NCBI GenBank assembly: GCA_951230915.1
Contig: OX579637.1
Coordinates: forward strand, 30,690,001-30,754,000
DNA length: 64,000 bases
Direction of reading: 5' to 3'
Source of the DNA: Antitrichia curtipendula
Taxonomy: Eukaryota; Streptophyta; Bryopsida; Hypnales; Leucodontaceae
The notes under the pieces are model-generated. The model had not been told where the DNA came from. It did no database searches and was given only the letters and a program-made list of their open reading frames with translations. The position numbers and the translations under genes are program-made. Below are positions 47,059 to 58,138 of this stretch, one piece after another. The first letter of the stretch is position 1. Each line of letters opens with the position of its first letter.

Positions 47059-47856
47059 TAGGTCGTCCTCTTCTGTCCTTCCCTGTTGTCCCAAATGTGT
47101 CAAAATGTGTCAGTGCAGCATGGTAACTAGCTGCACATTTGTTCGTTTGATAGCAAAGATCGGATCTTCCATGCCCTTGAGGAAAGTCAAAGGAGGTAGA
47201 CCTTCCATTGACGTCCAAGGTGTCGGAGAAGTGGCTCAACGTTGTCCTGGACCTGAATGGAATTTTATGTGTCTGTAAAGATGCGAAGTCCAAGGGCTCA
47301 TACTTTCAAGCCCGTGATGCGACGCAGCCGCATTCGGCAACCAATCCGACGTTAGTGAAGAAGTTCAACACAGAAGAGGTTTGCTTGTACCTATTTGAGG
47401 GTCAGGAGTACCCCATGTTCGTTCTCGGATAAGACTCGTGCACGAAACTAAAGTACAGAGATGATTTTGGGTGCATCGGGACTTTTAGTGAACCGGGCGC
47501 AAGTAAAGATCTCTTCCTCAAAAACATGAGTACCTTGTTCAAGGGATTCCGAGGGAAATTCAACCATGAAAATACCATTGCAGTTGATGACAGCCTAGTG
47601 AAGCACGTGATGAACAAGACCGAGAATGTCATTCTCCCGGACTCTTGGAATTACAAGGGAAACGGTGCAAATGACACGTTTCTGCTCGACGTCTTGCTGC
47701 CGTGGTTCAAGTGTCTGACAGACGCTCGGGACATAGGATTGAAGTCCTTTTGGGAGACTAGCAAAGAGAAAATTGGGAGGAGGATGCTCTGCAACGAATG
47801 AAGTCGTCGCATGTACAACAGCATTTTGAATGCAGTGCAAGTTTCAGAGAATTTAT
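47059..47856 (+). pseudogene. Copy 1, FCP1-like HAD phosphatase domain
   Basis: A Cys-rich start (CCPKCVKMCQC) leads, after a frameshift near 47,215, to WLNVVLDLNGILC. This is motif I of FCP1/NIF-type HAD phosphatases, in the plant-like LDxNG form. TAA 47,430 interrupts FVLG-stop-DSCT, exactly where family members carry Gln. The frame continues with HENTIAVDDSLVK (the DDS-K motif) and ILPDSW. The central segment with motif II (WSS), present in copies 2 and 3, is missing, so the catalytic core seems deleted. A TGA at 47,799 may be internal, since the frame runs on to TGA-TAG at about 47,857. Confidence 0.65.
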
Positions 47857-47891
47857 GATAGGATAGTGCTCTATATGTATCAATAGTGTAG

Positions 47892-47969
47892 TTCAGATCG
47901 GCTCGATCTATTAGGCACCTAAACAAACAACTGTAAATTCTTGTGCGCTTTAGCTCGCATCAACCTGAT
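47892..47969. repeat. Two family-1 palindromes between copy 1 exons
   Basis: Sites at 47,892-47,912 and 47,949-47,969 lie between the phosphatase exon and the Ser/Pro-rich exon at 48,201. Confidence 0.7.
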
Positions 47970-48200
47970 ACATGAGTCATTATCTCACGTACTCATTCAG
48001 CATTGTATCCACATATATCGTGAAATAAAATGATTTCATATGGTTTTCAAATATGACTTCTGTTTTGGTTTCAAGTCTTGTTCATCTTACTTGTTGAGCG
48101 GTTTGCTGCATTTGCCTAGGATATTTGAAACTGCATTTGTTTATGGGCTTTGCTTTGCTGATCTCGAGTGATAATATCTCTTACTATGTGTTGTTTTCAG

Positions 48201-48830
48201 AATTTGCGTTTTTCCCCGTCTCCGCTCATGAATGCTAGCCTCACTTGTACGGCGTCTACTGATTCCATCCTAGACTATGGGCAAAACGCAATTCTGAGTA
48301 CATGGAACTTCCTTTGCTCGGCGGCAACAGCTAATTCCATGATGGATTATTCTGCTAGGCCTCTTGAGGATGGTGTGGTAGACAGTCCTCTCAATAGAAA
48401 TCCTCGTCTGCCTAAATCCTGCTTTCCTTCTCCACTAAAGTCTAGAGATGTTTTCACCTCGCAGATGTCACCGTCTGCCTCTGACAGAGCACCACAGAGG
48501 AAATTGTACGGGAACGTCATGTCACCAGTGTTAGCTTTGTCACCAAAAGTGCCATGTGAATTGTGCATAGAGAAGGTTGCTATCCAATCTAACGTGCCCT
48601 CAATTCCTCGGTTACGACCTCTTGCCCTGGGAGTAAGAAAGGCCAAAACGCACAGCGGACTCGCGACCAAGAGTTTTGCTTCTCCATTTTTTGATCAGTG
48701 GGATCAAAAGTTTTTAGAACTACAGAGGCGACAGGCACGACGGGAGTACAAGCAAGCTAGAAATGGGTATAGCCGCGGGCCAGAGATTAGGAAGGCCATG
48801 GAGATACTCAAGAGTAAGTCGCACATATAA
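48201..48830 (+). CDS. Copy 1, Ser/Pro-rich tail exon with PQRKLY motif
   Basis: The frame after acceptor TTTTCAG is uninterrupted for 209 codons and ends at TAA 48,828. It contains LPKSCFPSPLKSRD and APQRKLYGNV, matched in copy 3 by LRTPICLPSPLEQ and TPQRKLYANV. The C-terminus is basic and Arg/Gln-rich (RQARREYKQARNGYSRG). No named domain; probably disordered with a basic end. Confidence 0.6.
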   Translation, partial: NLRFSPSPLMNASLTCTASTDSILDYGQNAILSTWNFLCSAATANSMMDYSARPLEDGVVDSPLNRNPRLPKSCFPSPLKSRDVFTSQMSPSASDRAPQRKLYGNVMSPVLALSPKVPCELCIEKVAIQSNVPSIPRLRPLALGVRKAKTHSGLATKSFASPFFDQWDQKFLELQRRQARREYKQARNGYSRGPEIRKAMEILKSKSHI

Positions 48831-49218
48831 GAGATGTTCATATTGTAGAGTCATAGTCTAGAGGTACACAAGCTATCTGCACATATTACATACATTGCCA
48901 TGCTGCAGTGAATCACACTTGCAGTAATTACCAACACTGTGAAAAAAGTTTGCAAGACGTTTACGTCGGATAATATCACACGATTGTATAAAACAATCAA
49001 GTGTAATTGGAAAGACACAATTGTATGAATTTTGTGTCCCCTTCTTCATACTATATAGGCAGCCACATACTTGTTTGTGGTCCTAGTTAATTGTTCCACG
49101 CTGATATGTACTATATTTTGATGCAATGTAGGTCAATTACTTGGTCTCAACACCTCCCAATTCAGTGGAAACCTCTCATTTTAATGAATATAACATTAGC
49201 TCGTGTTTTTTGCTTCAG

Positions 49219-49688
49219 ATTCAATAAGGGCTCTTCTAAGTTGAGGTGTCGGGCAGAGTGTGGAGTGGACCAAGAAGGCAAATATTGACTTCCGCCAAAT
49301 GGAGCTGTGCACAGGGCTGGAGTTTCAAGAGGTATCATACATCAGAGTTCAATGTGGCCAATTGCAAACAGGGGAATATCAATCTACCTTGGAAGATTGG
49401 ATCACTCAAATTGTCATTCCACATATAGACTGGCCTTCGGAGGATGCAGGTCAGTATCACAGGTGGGAAGAGGACACCTTGTACTACTCAGAGGAGGAAA
49501 TCGCTTCAATCATGAGACACTTGCCAGATGCGGAGCTCAACCCAAACATTGAGGTTCAGAGGGAGCAGGAGGTGCATCTAGAGAATCAGCAACACAAAGA
49601 CACCTTCTCGTTGAAATCCTTCACAAATGGCTTGCAGTTTTCCACAGATGATGATGCCGATTATGACGGGCCAAGCATTAGGGATTGA
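49219..49688 (+). CDS. Possible last exon of copy 1, acidic
   Basis: After acceptor GCTTCAG the frame has one early TGA (near 49,242). It then gives ~147 codons ending at TGA 49,686, with WTKKANIDFRQMELC and acidic clusters (SEEEIASIM, DDDADYDGP). No match recognised and no counterpart found in copies 2 or 3. Confidence 0.45.
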
Positions 49689-49689
49689 A

Positions 49690-50590
49690 TGCAGGAACTA
49701 TAGTTGTTGTTTTTGAGATGTTGTAAATAGTAGGCGACAACTAATGTACATATCCTTCTGCTGTTTTTTGGCTTTTACTCAACTGCTTGAATTCCCAACT
49801 TGCCCGGATTTTAGATCTGCATATGGTCGCCAACACTTGTCATCTTCTGTATTCAATTTCCATTTAAAAGGCACTTGGAGCTTTTTCACCGTTTCTGTGG
49901 CCACCTTTGTAGCTCAGTTCTTGTCACCATTCTAAATCTGCATTCTGTTTGATTTGTTGAGCTTGTTGTTTCAAATGAGTTTATTTTGAGATTGTTGATT
50001 TAATAGAGTTTAGCATGAGATTGATGATTCAAATGAGTATGAGTTTAGTTTGAGATTCAGATTGTTTGTGGCTACTTGGCCATTGGGAATGCTGATTAGT
50101 TGGGTTCTCTTAAAATAAAAATCACAAGTGCTATCTGTGAAAATCATAGTGTGGTCTGTGAAACCGTCACTGAGCAGGTCAACTCCGATTCAGTGAATGA
50201 TACTTCCTAATTTGAGCCAAGTGTTGCAAGAGTAATTAGTCGTCAGACACACGCCAAAGTTTTGAGCTATGAATACCAACGAAACCTGAAGTTGTTGAAC
50301 CTCTTACCATTCTAAATCCTCAATCATTGAAGCCCTACTCAAAAGAAATCCAAGGTCATTCAAGTCTTGCCCAAAAGGAATCTGAAGTCACTGAAGTCTG
50401 CCTAAAGGAATCCGAGGTCATTCAAGTCTTGCCTAAGGAATCCCCAGTCCTCCAAATTGAAATAAATTAGACAATTAGTGTGTATAGTTTGGATTTTAGG
50501 GTATAAGATTTTAGGATATAGGGGTTAGGATATGGTTTTAGGGTAGTTTACTTAGGCCCAAGTAAATAAGGAATAACCATTAGAAGATCC
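49690..50590. other. Intergenic region between copies 1 and 2
   Basis: AT-rich, with repeated words such as GAAGTCACTGAAGTC and CCTAAAGGAATCC (about 50,340-50,450) and TTTAGGG-like words near 50,490-50,540. No gene seen. Confidence 0.45.
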
Positions 50591-50593
50591 TAA

Positions 50594-50870
50594 ATTAAAA
50601 TTGGACCCAATGCACTTACCAATTCCATATTTTTTTTATTAATACATATGAGGTCAATTAGTTGGTATCTTGGATCATGGGCCATTTTAATATAAATTAA
50701 AATTGGACCCAATGCACTTACCAATTCCATATTTTTTTTATTAATACATATGAGGTCAATTAGTTTGTGTTTTGGATCATGGGCCATTTTAATATAAATT
50801 AAAATTGGACCCAATGCACTTATCATTTCCATATTTTTTTTATTAACACATATGAGGTCAATTAGGGTGG
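50594..50870. repeat. 102-bp tandem repeat, three copies
   Basis: ATTGGACCCAATGCACTTA starts at about 50,601, 50,703 and 50,805. The 102-bp unit is 34 codons, which produces an accidental minus-strand open frame. A hairpin GGTGGAATTT / AAATTCCACC follows at about 50,870-50,905. Confidence 0.9.
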
Positions 50871-51073
50871 AATTTTGGTTAATCAATAAAAATAAATTCC
50901 ACCAAAAAGGGGGGTGTCCCGAAGACCAATGCGATCTTCCACCCACACTAGCATAGTGTGAGCTTCTAGTCCCTTTGGTCTCCAGGATTGTCTGATCACT
51001 ACAAACAAGTCCTCTTATAAGAGGTCTACTACTAATCACCAAGCAATATGGGATAGTATCTGAGAAAACTCAA

Positions 51074-51523
51074 ATGCCAAGTATGATCAACAAGGCGTGC
51101 TTGGAAACAAACTACAACTCTGACTGCAGAGTTATTACTGTCGTGCTACTTAAATATAGGCCCTACGGCGTCGACGGCAAGGCTACCTATTATGATGCCT
51201 GCCTCTCCATTGATGTTATTCAAAAGGACACCCACTATTTCATTATAGGTGGTCAGCATACTATAGAGGCGTACAAAATCCTAGTGCAGAACAAGGGAAT
51301 TCCGGAGTGCAATGTACAAGAGGCCTCCACTTTCAACATCATACCAATCTACGCATTGCGGTTGGTCGTCCTATTTCTCTTCCGAGCCCTCAATCAAAAC
51401 ATTGCTAGTCAACAGAAAGAGTAGTGCTTTACAAAGCAACTTCTCAACACACGGATCAAATGGAGAGAGATGGGAAGTCCACAACCATCCATCCTCAGTT
51501 GAACCCATTTGGAATCATATCTT
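51074..51523 (+). pseudogene. Copy 2, ParB/sulfiredoxin-like exon
   Basis: ATG 51,074 leads to HYFIIGGQHTIEAYKILV (~51,235-51,290), homologous to the GQHS box of copies 1 and 3. The frame crosses TAG 51,422 and one TGA (about 51,500) before a canonical donor CTT|GTAAGT at 51,524. The part after the first stop (NTRIKWREMGSP) still aligns with copies 1 and 3, so the exon was once continuous. Confidence 0.6.
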
Positions 51524-51594
51524 GTAAGTCTCGTGTTTTGTACTATTTCATGTTGAATGGAAGTGAGAACTTTGAATGCCTTCATCCTAGAAGT

Positions 51595-51770
51595 CATCTA
51601 GAGATCTCCGGATCGACTAGTCGGTGTATCCTGCTTTCAGCCTATTTTAATGGATTACCTTTTCTGCTGGCATCATCCGGAGATCTCTAGCCGGTTCTCT
51701 TGTTATCCTTTATTTCCAATATTTTTATTTATATCCAAAATCTTCTTGGACAACTGGAGATCTCCAGATG
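51595..51770. repeat. Three family-2 palindromes in one intron of copy 2
   Basis: Sites at 51,595-51,614, 51,674-51,693 and 51,751-51,770. The core GGAGATCTCC or a close variant is in each; full arms are CATCTGGAGA and TCTCCAGATG. All lie inside the intron 51,524-51,795. Confidence 0.85.
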
Positions 51771-51795
51771 ATAGTTCGTTTTATATTAGCATTAG

Positions 51796-52380
51796 TTATT
51801 GTGGCCAGGTCACTGAATGTGGGTTTCTTTGTCCGCAAGAGCTTTTTCCAATCATTTCAACTATCTTTACGACTGTAAAAGGCAATGAGATCGCAAATTC
51901 AAAAATCTTGCATTTGTTCTTAGAATATGACGGTGACGTTAACAAGTGGATACAGATTGAATTGAACTACTTGAATTATAAGCTTGCCGGTACTAAGGCT
52001 ATAGTTCCTGATCCATCAAAGGGGACTCGGAAGCCCTTGACTATCTTTGATTTCAAGATTCTATATGGGCTTTGAGTGGAGGATATCAAGTACTTGGCGG
52101 GCCTTGTCCAATCTAGAGAAGAATGTGTAAAAGTTTGAAGGAAAAATAGCGAGGCCCTGGACGTCAACTGTTGTCACTACCTGAAGCTGGATGTAGAGAA
52201 CAGTTAATGTGGGCTATGAAGAACAAGATGATGTGCTACTACCGCAAGTTCTTTTTTTCGAGCAAGAGAGCCGAGTATGTTCCATTCACAGAAGTTGATT
52301 GAAAAGAATTTGCGATAGAAAAGAAAGTAAGGCGATTGGAATTACAACTTTGGATTGACTAGGCCATGGCGACGGAGGCA
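51796..52380 (+). pseudogene. Copy 2, second coding block, decayed
   Basis: After acceptor GCATTAG the frame reads YCGQVTECGFLCPQELFP and WIQIELNYLNYKLAGTK to TGA 52,073. Beyond that it continues (VEDIKYLAGLVQSREECVKV) through further stops and probable frameshifts to about 52,330. No family recognised. Confidence 0.4.
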
Positions 52381-52388
52381 AGAAAGGA

Positions 52389-53192
52389 ATGGCTAGAGAA
52401 CCGCTTGAAGCATTGAATAAGACCTACGACCCTGTGGACTATCCGCCAGCGGTAAAAGACATGTGGGAAGCCTTCATCAGTGCCAAGGCTGAAGTTGCGG
52501 TGGCAAAGGCGATGGAAAAAGATTTTGCTGAGAAATACCTGTTGAAAACTATGGATGAGCATTCGTGGAATATTAGCGGAATTCTTATTCAGCCAAACGT
52601 AATTGCATGGCGTGGAGAGTCAAAAAGACATACTTACTTTTGGTACATGTTTGAATCCTCTAAGTCTAGACCTCGCGCTAAGATTCTAGAAGATCGGAAG
52701 CTTCAAAGACTTTTCAATGCTCTTGAATGCGGTGATGGTGGGGACGGTGTTCAAGTCCGATCTTTAGCGATCCTCATGATGGATGTTGAGGGATTCTATG
52801 AGATACTGAGTTACTTAAACAGAAGAAAGGTGGAGAGTCGAGCCCGTCAAGTATGGAATTGGCACGTCGTCCACTACATTGCTGGTCCTGATGATGGCTT
52901 CCCTGAGCCTGCGGCAGGAATTGGATTTGATGTGTTTGTAATCTTTTGTTTTGGGTACACTAAGGACAAGAGTGCACAATGTCAATTCATCTATTCCTTC
53001 CCTTCCAAAGACCCCATTGAGCCAATCTACAACGCGAGGGAAATTTTGGAGGATGTTGACTCTTTGTGGAGACGTCAAGGTATGCCGTATTTGAGGGCAA
53101 ATATAGCGTTACTTATATTTGGAGGTTTAGTGCGGGAAGACACTGTTGTGGTGAATGTGAACGGTGGACTTGAGATTACCAACCTAGAAGTG
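52389..53192 (+). CDS. Copy 2, middle exon with methyltransferase-like end
   Basis: About 268 uninterrupted codons end at donor GTG|GTATGA. The end (SLWRRQGMPYLRANIALLIF then GG) aligns with the ICVPGANVLSLFAGS end of the copy 1 middle exon. The motif is weaker here (IFGG rather than FAGS), so catalytic activity is doubtful. Earlier parts have Trp/Tyr-rich blocks (WNWHVVHYIAGPDDGF) without a family match. The start may be internal: the frame is preceded by stops and frameshifts, and the true acceptor is not clear. Confidence 0.55.
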
Positions 53193-53279
53193 GTATGAAT
53201 TCTAATTGTACCTCCTCTTACTTTCTCATAAGTTGGTTCTCTTGGCGCTCACTAACTACTGATTGTTTATATGGATCAG

Positions 53280-53507
53280 TATAGTCGTGCCAAAGTTTTG
53301 GAGATATTTCATTCAGAGGAGGCTCAAACGACTGGGCAGATTGCTGCCAAACCCATGGTGGAGCAATTTAGCATTCATGGCCAACGGCCACAACGTGTGG
53401 CTGATATTGAGGAGGTGTCAACAGATACAACAGAAACACCGTTGAATTCATTGGACAACTTCTCTGAGAGAAGCGAGGAAGCAGTGCTGAAGTGCAACAT
53501 TATAGAG
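53280..53507 (+). CDS. Copy 2, linker exon
   Basis: Acceptor GGATCAG and donor GAG|GTAAGT frame a phase-0 exon reading YSRAKVLEIFHSEEAQTT onward. It corresponds to the part after the FAGS/IFGG motif in copy 1. Its 3' intron (53,508-53,611) carries a perfect family-2 palindrome. Confidence 0.55.
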
Positions 53508-53532
53508 GTAAGTGTATTGCATGACAATGTAG

Positions 53533-53552
53533 CATCTGGAGATCTCCAGATG
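53533..53552. repeat. Perfect family-2 palindrome
   Basis: CATCTGGAGATCTCCAGATG, a perfect 20-bp palindrome inside intron 53,508-53,611. Further copies follow at 54,147-54,166, 55,471-55,490, 56,000-56,019, 56,852-56,871, 57,009-57,028 and 57,188-57,207. Confidence 0.9.
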
Positions 53553-53611
53553 ATTGGTGATAGTTGAGGCAGCAAGGCTTCATTCTAATGTAATCAGATT
53601 AGTTGTTGTAG

Positions 53612-54136
53612 GCTACATCTCCCCTTCCTTGGAGGCCACCAAAGAAATTGAAGCATCCAGTGAACAACAAGAGGAAGACCATTGAGCCACCAATGCCTTT
53701 AGATTCTCAAGAGGCGTCGAGGAAGCAGAAGAAAAATTATTCTCGGACGTAGAAGGAACAATCAGCATTGAGGAATGTAAAGAAAGGAACTTGGCTGCAA
53801 AAGAACAAGGAGACTGCTGCGCATTGTACGAGGATTGATTTGACTGGTGCATTCAATGAGGTTGAGGATGATGTGGCGGATGCTCATGTAACAATTGGGC
53901 GGTTTGACGATTCTGAAATGGCAGATTCTGAGGGCGTTTTGAATGTCCAAGACAGCTCTGAGGCTGTGGCTTTTCTTCTCCTTTCTTGTACACAGGGTGC
54001 ACAAGATAATAGTACTCGTGCATTTTTTGTGCCCACATTTGATGATCCGGTTGAAGAGCCTTCGCTATCGGAGGGCCATGTTGAGCAACCCACTAACTCC
54101 TCTTACTTGCGGTATAATAGTGTACTACCAGACTAA
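53612..54136 (+). CDS. Copy 2, basic then acidic linker exon
   Basis: After acceptor TTGTAG a Lys/Arg/Pro-rich stretch (WRPPKKLKHPVNNKRK) is followed by TAG 53,750, where Gln would fit. An acidic segment (NEVEDDVADAH) follows. The frame ends at TAA 54,134, or splices earlier at GCG|GTATAA (about 54,111), which would place the palindrome at 54,147 in an intron. Confidence 0.5.
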
Positions 54137-54439
54137 GCTCCTCCTGCATTTGGAGATCTCTCAATGTACACCAATTGCTCTTGAAGCTATGTCTAATAAT
54201 ATTTGCAATGATACCTTGGGTGACCTTTGCCCTTTGAGTCCCGCTTGTGAATCTCCTCACAAAGTATGGGTGTCTGAGAAGGTTAGTACTAGTGATACGG
54301 TTTAGAAACTTGTATCCTTCTGACGTTTGAATAAATTGGAAATTAATTCTTGTTTTTTTTGTGGAATGTATGACTACCAATTCAAGCTTTCTGCTCTGCC
54401 TTTCTTACAAATTTGTGCTTTGCAATGCTTGTCTCACAG

Positions 54440-54706
54440 GATGTGGTATCTGGTAAAGTCGATAACTCTAGTGAAAGAGTTCTTTCGATGGTCACGGAGA
54501 AGAGAAATGATGATTGCGTGTCGGAGGTGGAGCTGGCCGATGTGGCGGATGGGAAGGGCATAGATGCGTTGTTGGGGGATCGGGCCCTTGTAGCGGACCA
54601 CATAGGGACTACATTGGCAAAGGAATCAAAGGCTATAGTCGAGGGGAAAGAAGCCGAGGTGGAGCTGGGCAAGGTAGCCCATGTAGACGTCTCGAAAGGT
54701 GCTTGA
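54440..54706 (+). CDS. Copy 2, acidic exon
   Basis: Acceptor TCTCACAG leads to an open frame (DVVSGKVDNSSERVLSMV) rich in Glu, Ala, Val and Lys, ending at TGA 54,704. No domain recognised; by position it is the linker before the phosphatase domain. Confidence 0.45.
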   Translation, partial: DVVSGKVDNSSERVLSMVTEKRNDDCVSEVELADVADGKGIDALLGDRALVADHIGTTLAKESKAIVEGKEAEVELGKVAHVDVSKGA

Positions 54707-54795
54707 GGTGCTTGTTAGTGTAATCCACATAATATCTAGTTGTCTGTTCCATTAGTATTATGCTTATAACTTGGTCCTCTATTTGTCGTTCACAG

Positions 54796-55453
54796 ATTTA
54801 CACCGAGCTGCGATGATGATGGCAAGCATATCACATTAGGTACCTAGACGGCGATATGCTATGGTTCTAGACTTGAACGGACTTCTTATTCATCGGAGAT
54901 ATCATAGAACTAATCCTACAATAAATCTGAGACCAAGTCTCACAGCTTTCTTTGATTGGCTTTTTCCTAATGCTCGAATTATATTCTGGAGCAATGTTTC
55001 AGACATGAACATATGGCTGTTGTTACAAAAGATGTTGTTGCAGACCACTTTTGGATCCCAACAGATGACGTATTTTTTGTAAAAGGCTTACATTGAGTCA
55101 TTGTTTAGATTCCCAGATAAACCGGATAAGCCCGTTTTTTTGAAGGATTTGTCATATTTGGTTGAAATGGGGAAGTTGATTCTATCGAGAATGTCCTTTT
55201 GGTTGATGACAGTCTAGTTAAGAACCTCTTGAACAATTCTCACAGCGCTATTCACCCGGTGACCTAATTCGATGACAAAAATGACGACTTCTTGAATGCA
55301 TGTCTGCATCCTTGGCTTGACTGTTTTTTAAGGTCCAAAGAAGTTGTACCGGAATATGTGAAGGCCAACCCACTTCTCCATTGTCAGCTGTCGGAAACAA
55401 AGCTAGGCTATCTAGGATTTCAGATTTTGAAGGGATGTCCTCAGAATGAGTAA
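54796..55453 (+). pseudogene. Copy 2, FCP1-like HAD phosphatase domain
   Basis: Acceptor TTCACAG is followed, after TAG 54,837, by YAMVLDLNGLLIHRR (motif I, 54,861 on) and NARIIFWSNVSDMN (motif II). TAA 55,080 then interrupts TYFL-stop-KAY at the position of the conserved Gln. After KPVFLKDLSYL there is a frameshift near 55,180, and homology resumes with IENVLLVDDSLVKNLLNN (DDS-K motif). HPWLDCFL and EYVKANPL follow, the latter matching the plant-type YVExNP end. The frame stops at TAA 55,451. The domain is complete but broken. Confidence 0.65.
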
Positions 55454-55470
55454 TTTTCTGGTAGAGCTTT

Positions 55471-57207
55471 TGTCTGGAGATCTCCAGATGCTGAATTCTA
55501 AAGGTTTCTTTTTTAACATTCTTCTTTTGCTGCTGTATATAGGACCCAAATACAATGCCTATGACACTTGTACACAATGTAATTATTGTAAATGCAGTTT
55601 TTGAGAAATTAACTCTTTTATGTTTTCAGATGATAGCAATATTATTATCACATTATTGTACAATTTTTTTCCATTTGGTTGTTGAAGTCGAGTATGCTGA
55701 TGTTTACGGTATGATTGGTGCCTCTGGAGATGTCTTTTTCAGGACTTCTGTTATAGACATTACCATTCATTGATGTTGATATTTGATAACACCGAATGTT
55801 TTATTTGAAATATTACCACCATTGCCGACCTTTCTTATACTTAAATTGCTATAATAAAACTAGAGTTGGACTTCTCTTCTAGTCAACATTGAAGGTGACG
55901 ATTGGAATCATAGTGACGAGGATTTTTAGGTCTAACAGTAAGTCCGTGCCATGTTCACAATGTATGGATCCCTTTGGCTAAACTTATTTTGAGAGGATAC
56001 ATCAGGAGATCTCTAGATGATTGGTGGTCATGTTTATTTTGTTATTGATGGTGGTTTATAATTGATTGTGTGGTGAGGTGGGTATATGCAGAGGGTGGTG
56101 GTCGTTGTACTAACAAGTCCTCTGTGCACTGAGGGCGCTAATCCGGATGTTGGACAAGAATTGAAAATTTAGAGCTTTTGGAATGTGATAAGATTAATGT
56201 TGACAAGGACTTCCGTTGATATCTATTTGATGATGATTAGTTTGAAATTGATGGAGCTCCTTCAAAGCATGTTTCCTGACAATATTATATCCAAACTATT
56301 TCTTATTAAAGATTTGACTTACCAGACAAGTCGGACCTACATCCTCCAAGACACGAATTCTTCACGCATGTCTTCAGTAAGAATGCAATGTGCAAATTCC
56401 TTCGGAATCAAACTCTTGTGTTCCTTGATATGGATCCTCTACACATGGAGCGGAACTTTGTAATATAGCCTTTGGTTTATATTAGTGATACACGGATTAC
56501 AAATTTAAAGTAGACTACCTTAGCAAATGCAAGCAATACTTTTCTGTTTCCAAAGGCTTTTGCCTATTTCTTGACATCTATGATTGAATAAATGGTGTTA
56601 AATCCACCTAACTTTACTATATTTACAACAGAGGTCACAATTGTGTATGTATTTTTGTAAGGGATGACAACATAATATCTTCGGATCTCTAATTCCCACT
56701 TGAATTCAATGTTGGAATTGTCATTGTGTATTTATAGTTTTGTACTCTATAATATTGAGGGGATGGCATCAGAAGATTTGTGGATCTCAAGTTCCCAAGT
56801 TTAGTGTCCAAATTGTCATTGTGTATGTATTGCTGTAATGTTTAGGGGATGCATCAGAAGATCTCCGGATCTCAAATAAAAAAGTTCAATGTTTGAGTTC
56901 CTTTGTTTGATGAAGGAACTAAATGCCTTTGCCTGCCCAATCATGTACACATGCAAGGAAATGAATGCTCATTGCTCATACTACAAATTTAGTGTATTAT
57001 TCGAAAATCATCTAGAAATTTCCAGTTGATTTTGCTAACTACATACAGAAGAACATAGCTCTCATGTTTTCATTGCTAAAGTATGGTTTTGCCTACAACT
57101 TTTCATATATAGACATGCTCTATGAATTATTTGCCTTCCTACTTCCAATGTCATTGTGGACTCACTACACATAATATAGGTAGTATTCATCTGGAGATTT
57201 CTCTTAG
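55471..57207. repeat. Family-2 palindromes downstream of copy 2
   Basis: Sites at 55,471-55,490, 56,000-56,019, 56,852-56,871, 57,009-57,028 and 57,188-57,207, with degenerate ones near 56,680 and 56,770. The central GAGATCTC is kept in the better copies and degrades to the right. Confidence 0.75.
56166..56463 (+). pseudogene. Possible decayed second phosphatase fragment
   Basis: One frame with several stops reads DLPDKSDLHPP and TLVFLDMDPLHMERN, which loosely resembles the late phosphatase region of copies 2 and 3 (TIFFDVDNTLLINDSSK). The rest is unrecognisable. A remnant of another copy is possible; confidence is low. Confidence 0.25.
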
Positions 57208-57579
57208 AAAAGTCCAAATTTGCCCCCAAAGTCCAAAAATAGATAAAAGCGGCATCTAATAAAATCCTATATTTGTCAATGTATTCTTTATTGCCTCCAA
57301 TGCTCTCTCTTTCGCTAATCCTCTAAGGATATCCTCGCGCCGTGATAGCCTGGGTGTTCCACATCCATTATTGAATGCACCATACGCTCCCAATGAAAAT
57401 GACTAACTCTCCTTGACCTTCAATTTTTGCGTCTTCCGGAGTGTATCTGATGTGGAAAGAGATTTAGGAAGACTAGATGGTGATTTGGTCTGCAACCTAT
57501 AGACATTGTTTATGTACACATACCCATTCCCTAATCAACAAGAGCTGGCTGACTTTCGGCTGTCACATACAATCCTTCG

Positions 57580-58103
57580 CTAAAGAAAAGAACCACCTGA
57601 GGTTGTAGATCCGCTCCTCATAGATTGCAAGGGGATAGACCCACTATCCTCGACATGAAGAAAATGGTCTTTGATGGATGGTCCCACTTGGACCATTCTA
57701 TTTTCATTTATCGATGTGGAAGTAGTTCCACTGACATTGGCATAGAGCTTCCTTTGTGGTGTAGCCTTAGTCCTTGGAGTGGGCAAAAATAAAGCCTCCT
57801 TCCCTGGCATAGAAGTCGTCTGTTCCAATGGGGACGGTAAACAAATAGGTGTCCTTAGCAATCCTCGACTGGGAGGACTGCCGACAATGCCATTCTCTAC
57901 ATTGCCGTTGGAGTAATCTATGGCCGATGACCCTACGTCTGTCATCGAGCACATCACGTAAGGCTTTGAATGCGGGTATGGAAAGCAACTCTCCTCCAAC
58001 TAAATCTGACATTCTCAAGAATGACGCTTCCAATCCAAAACGAAGGCTTCCAACCAGTCTAGTCTTTGAAATAACAAAGTTCAAGTTTGATCCTCCTACC
58101 TAA
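57580..58103 (-). pseudogene. Copy 3, Ser/Pro-rich tail exon with PQRKLY motif
   Basis: The frame from about 57,999 reads ESCFPYPHSKPY, LRTPICLPSPLEQ and TPQRKLYANV and ends at 57,580. It is homologous to the uninterrupted tail exon of copy 1 (48,201-48,830). An overlapping frame upstream (58,103-57,970) reads through from an acceptor-like CTTAG, so a frameshift probably lies near 57,970. Confidence 0.55.
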
Positions 58104-58138
58104 GACAAAAAAACAATAAGACAACATATTCTTTATAC

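Noticed and set aside
50590..51042. Minus-strand 150-codon protein of repeated LIDLICINKKNMELVSALG
   Set aside because: Produced by the 102-bp tandem repeat (34 codons per unit); no gene context.
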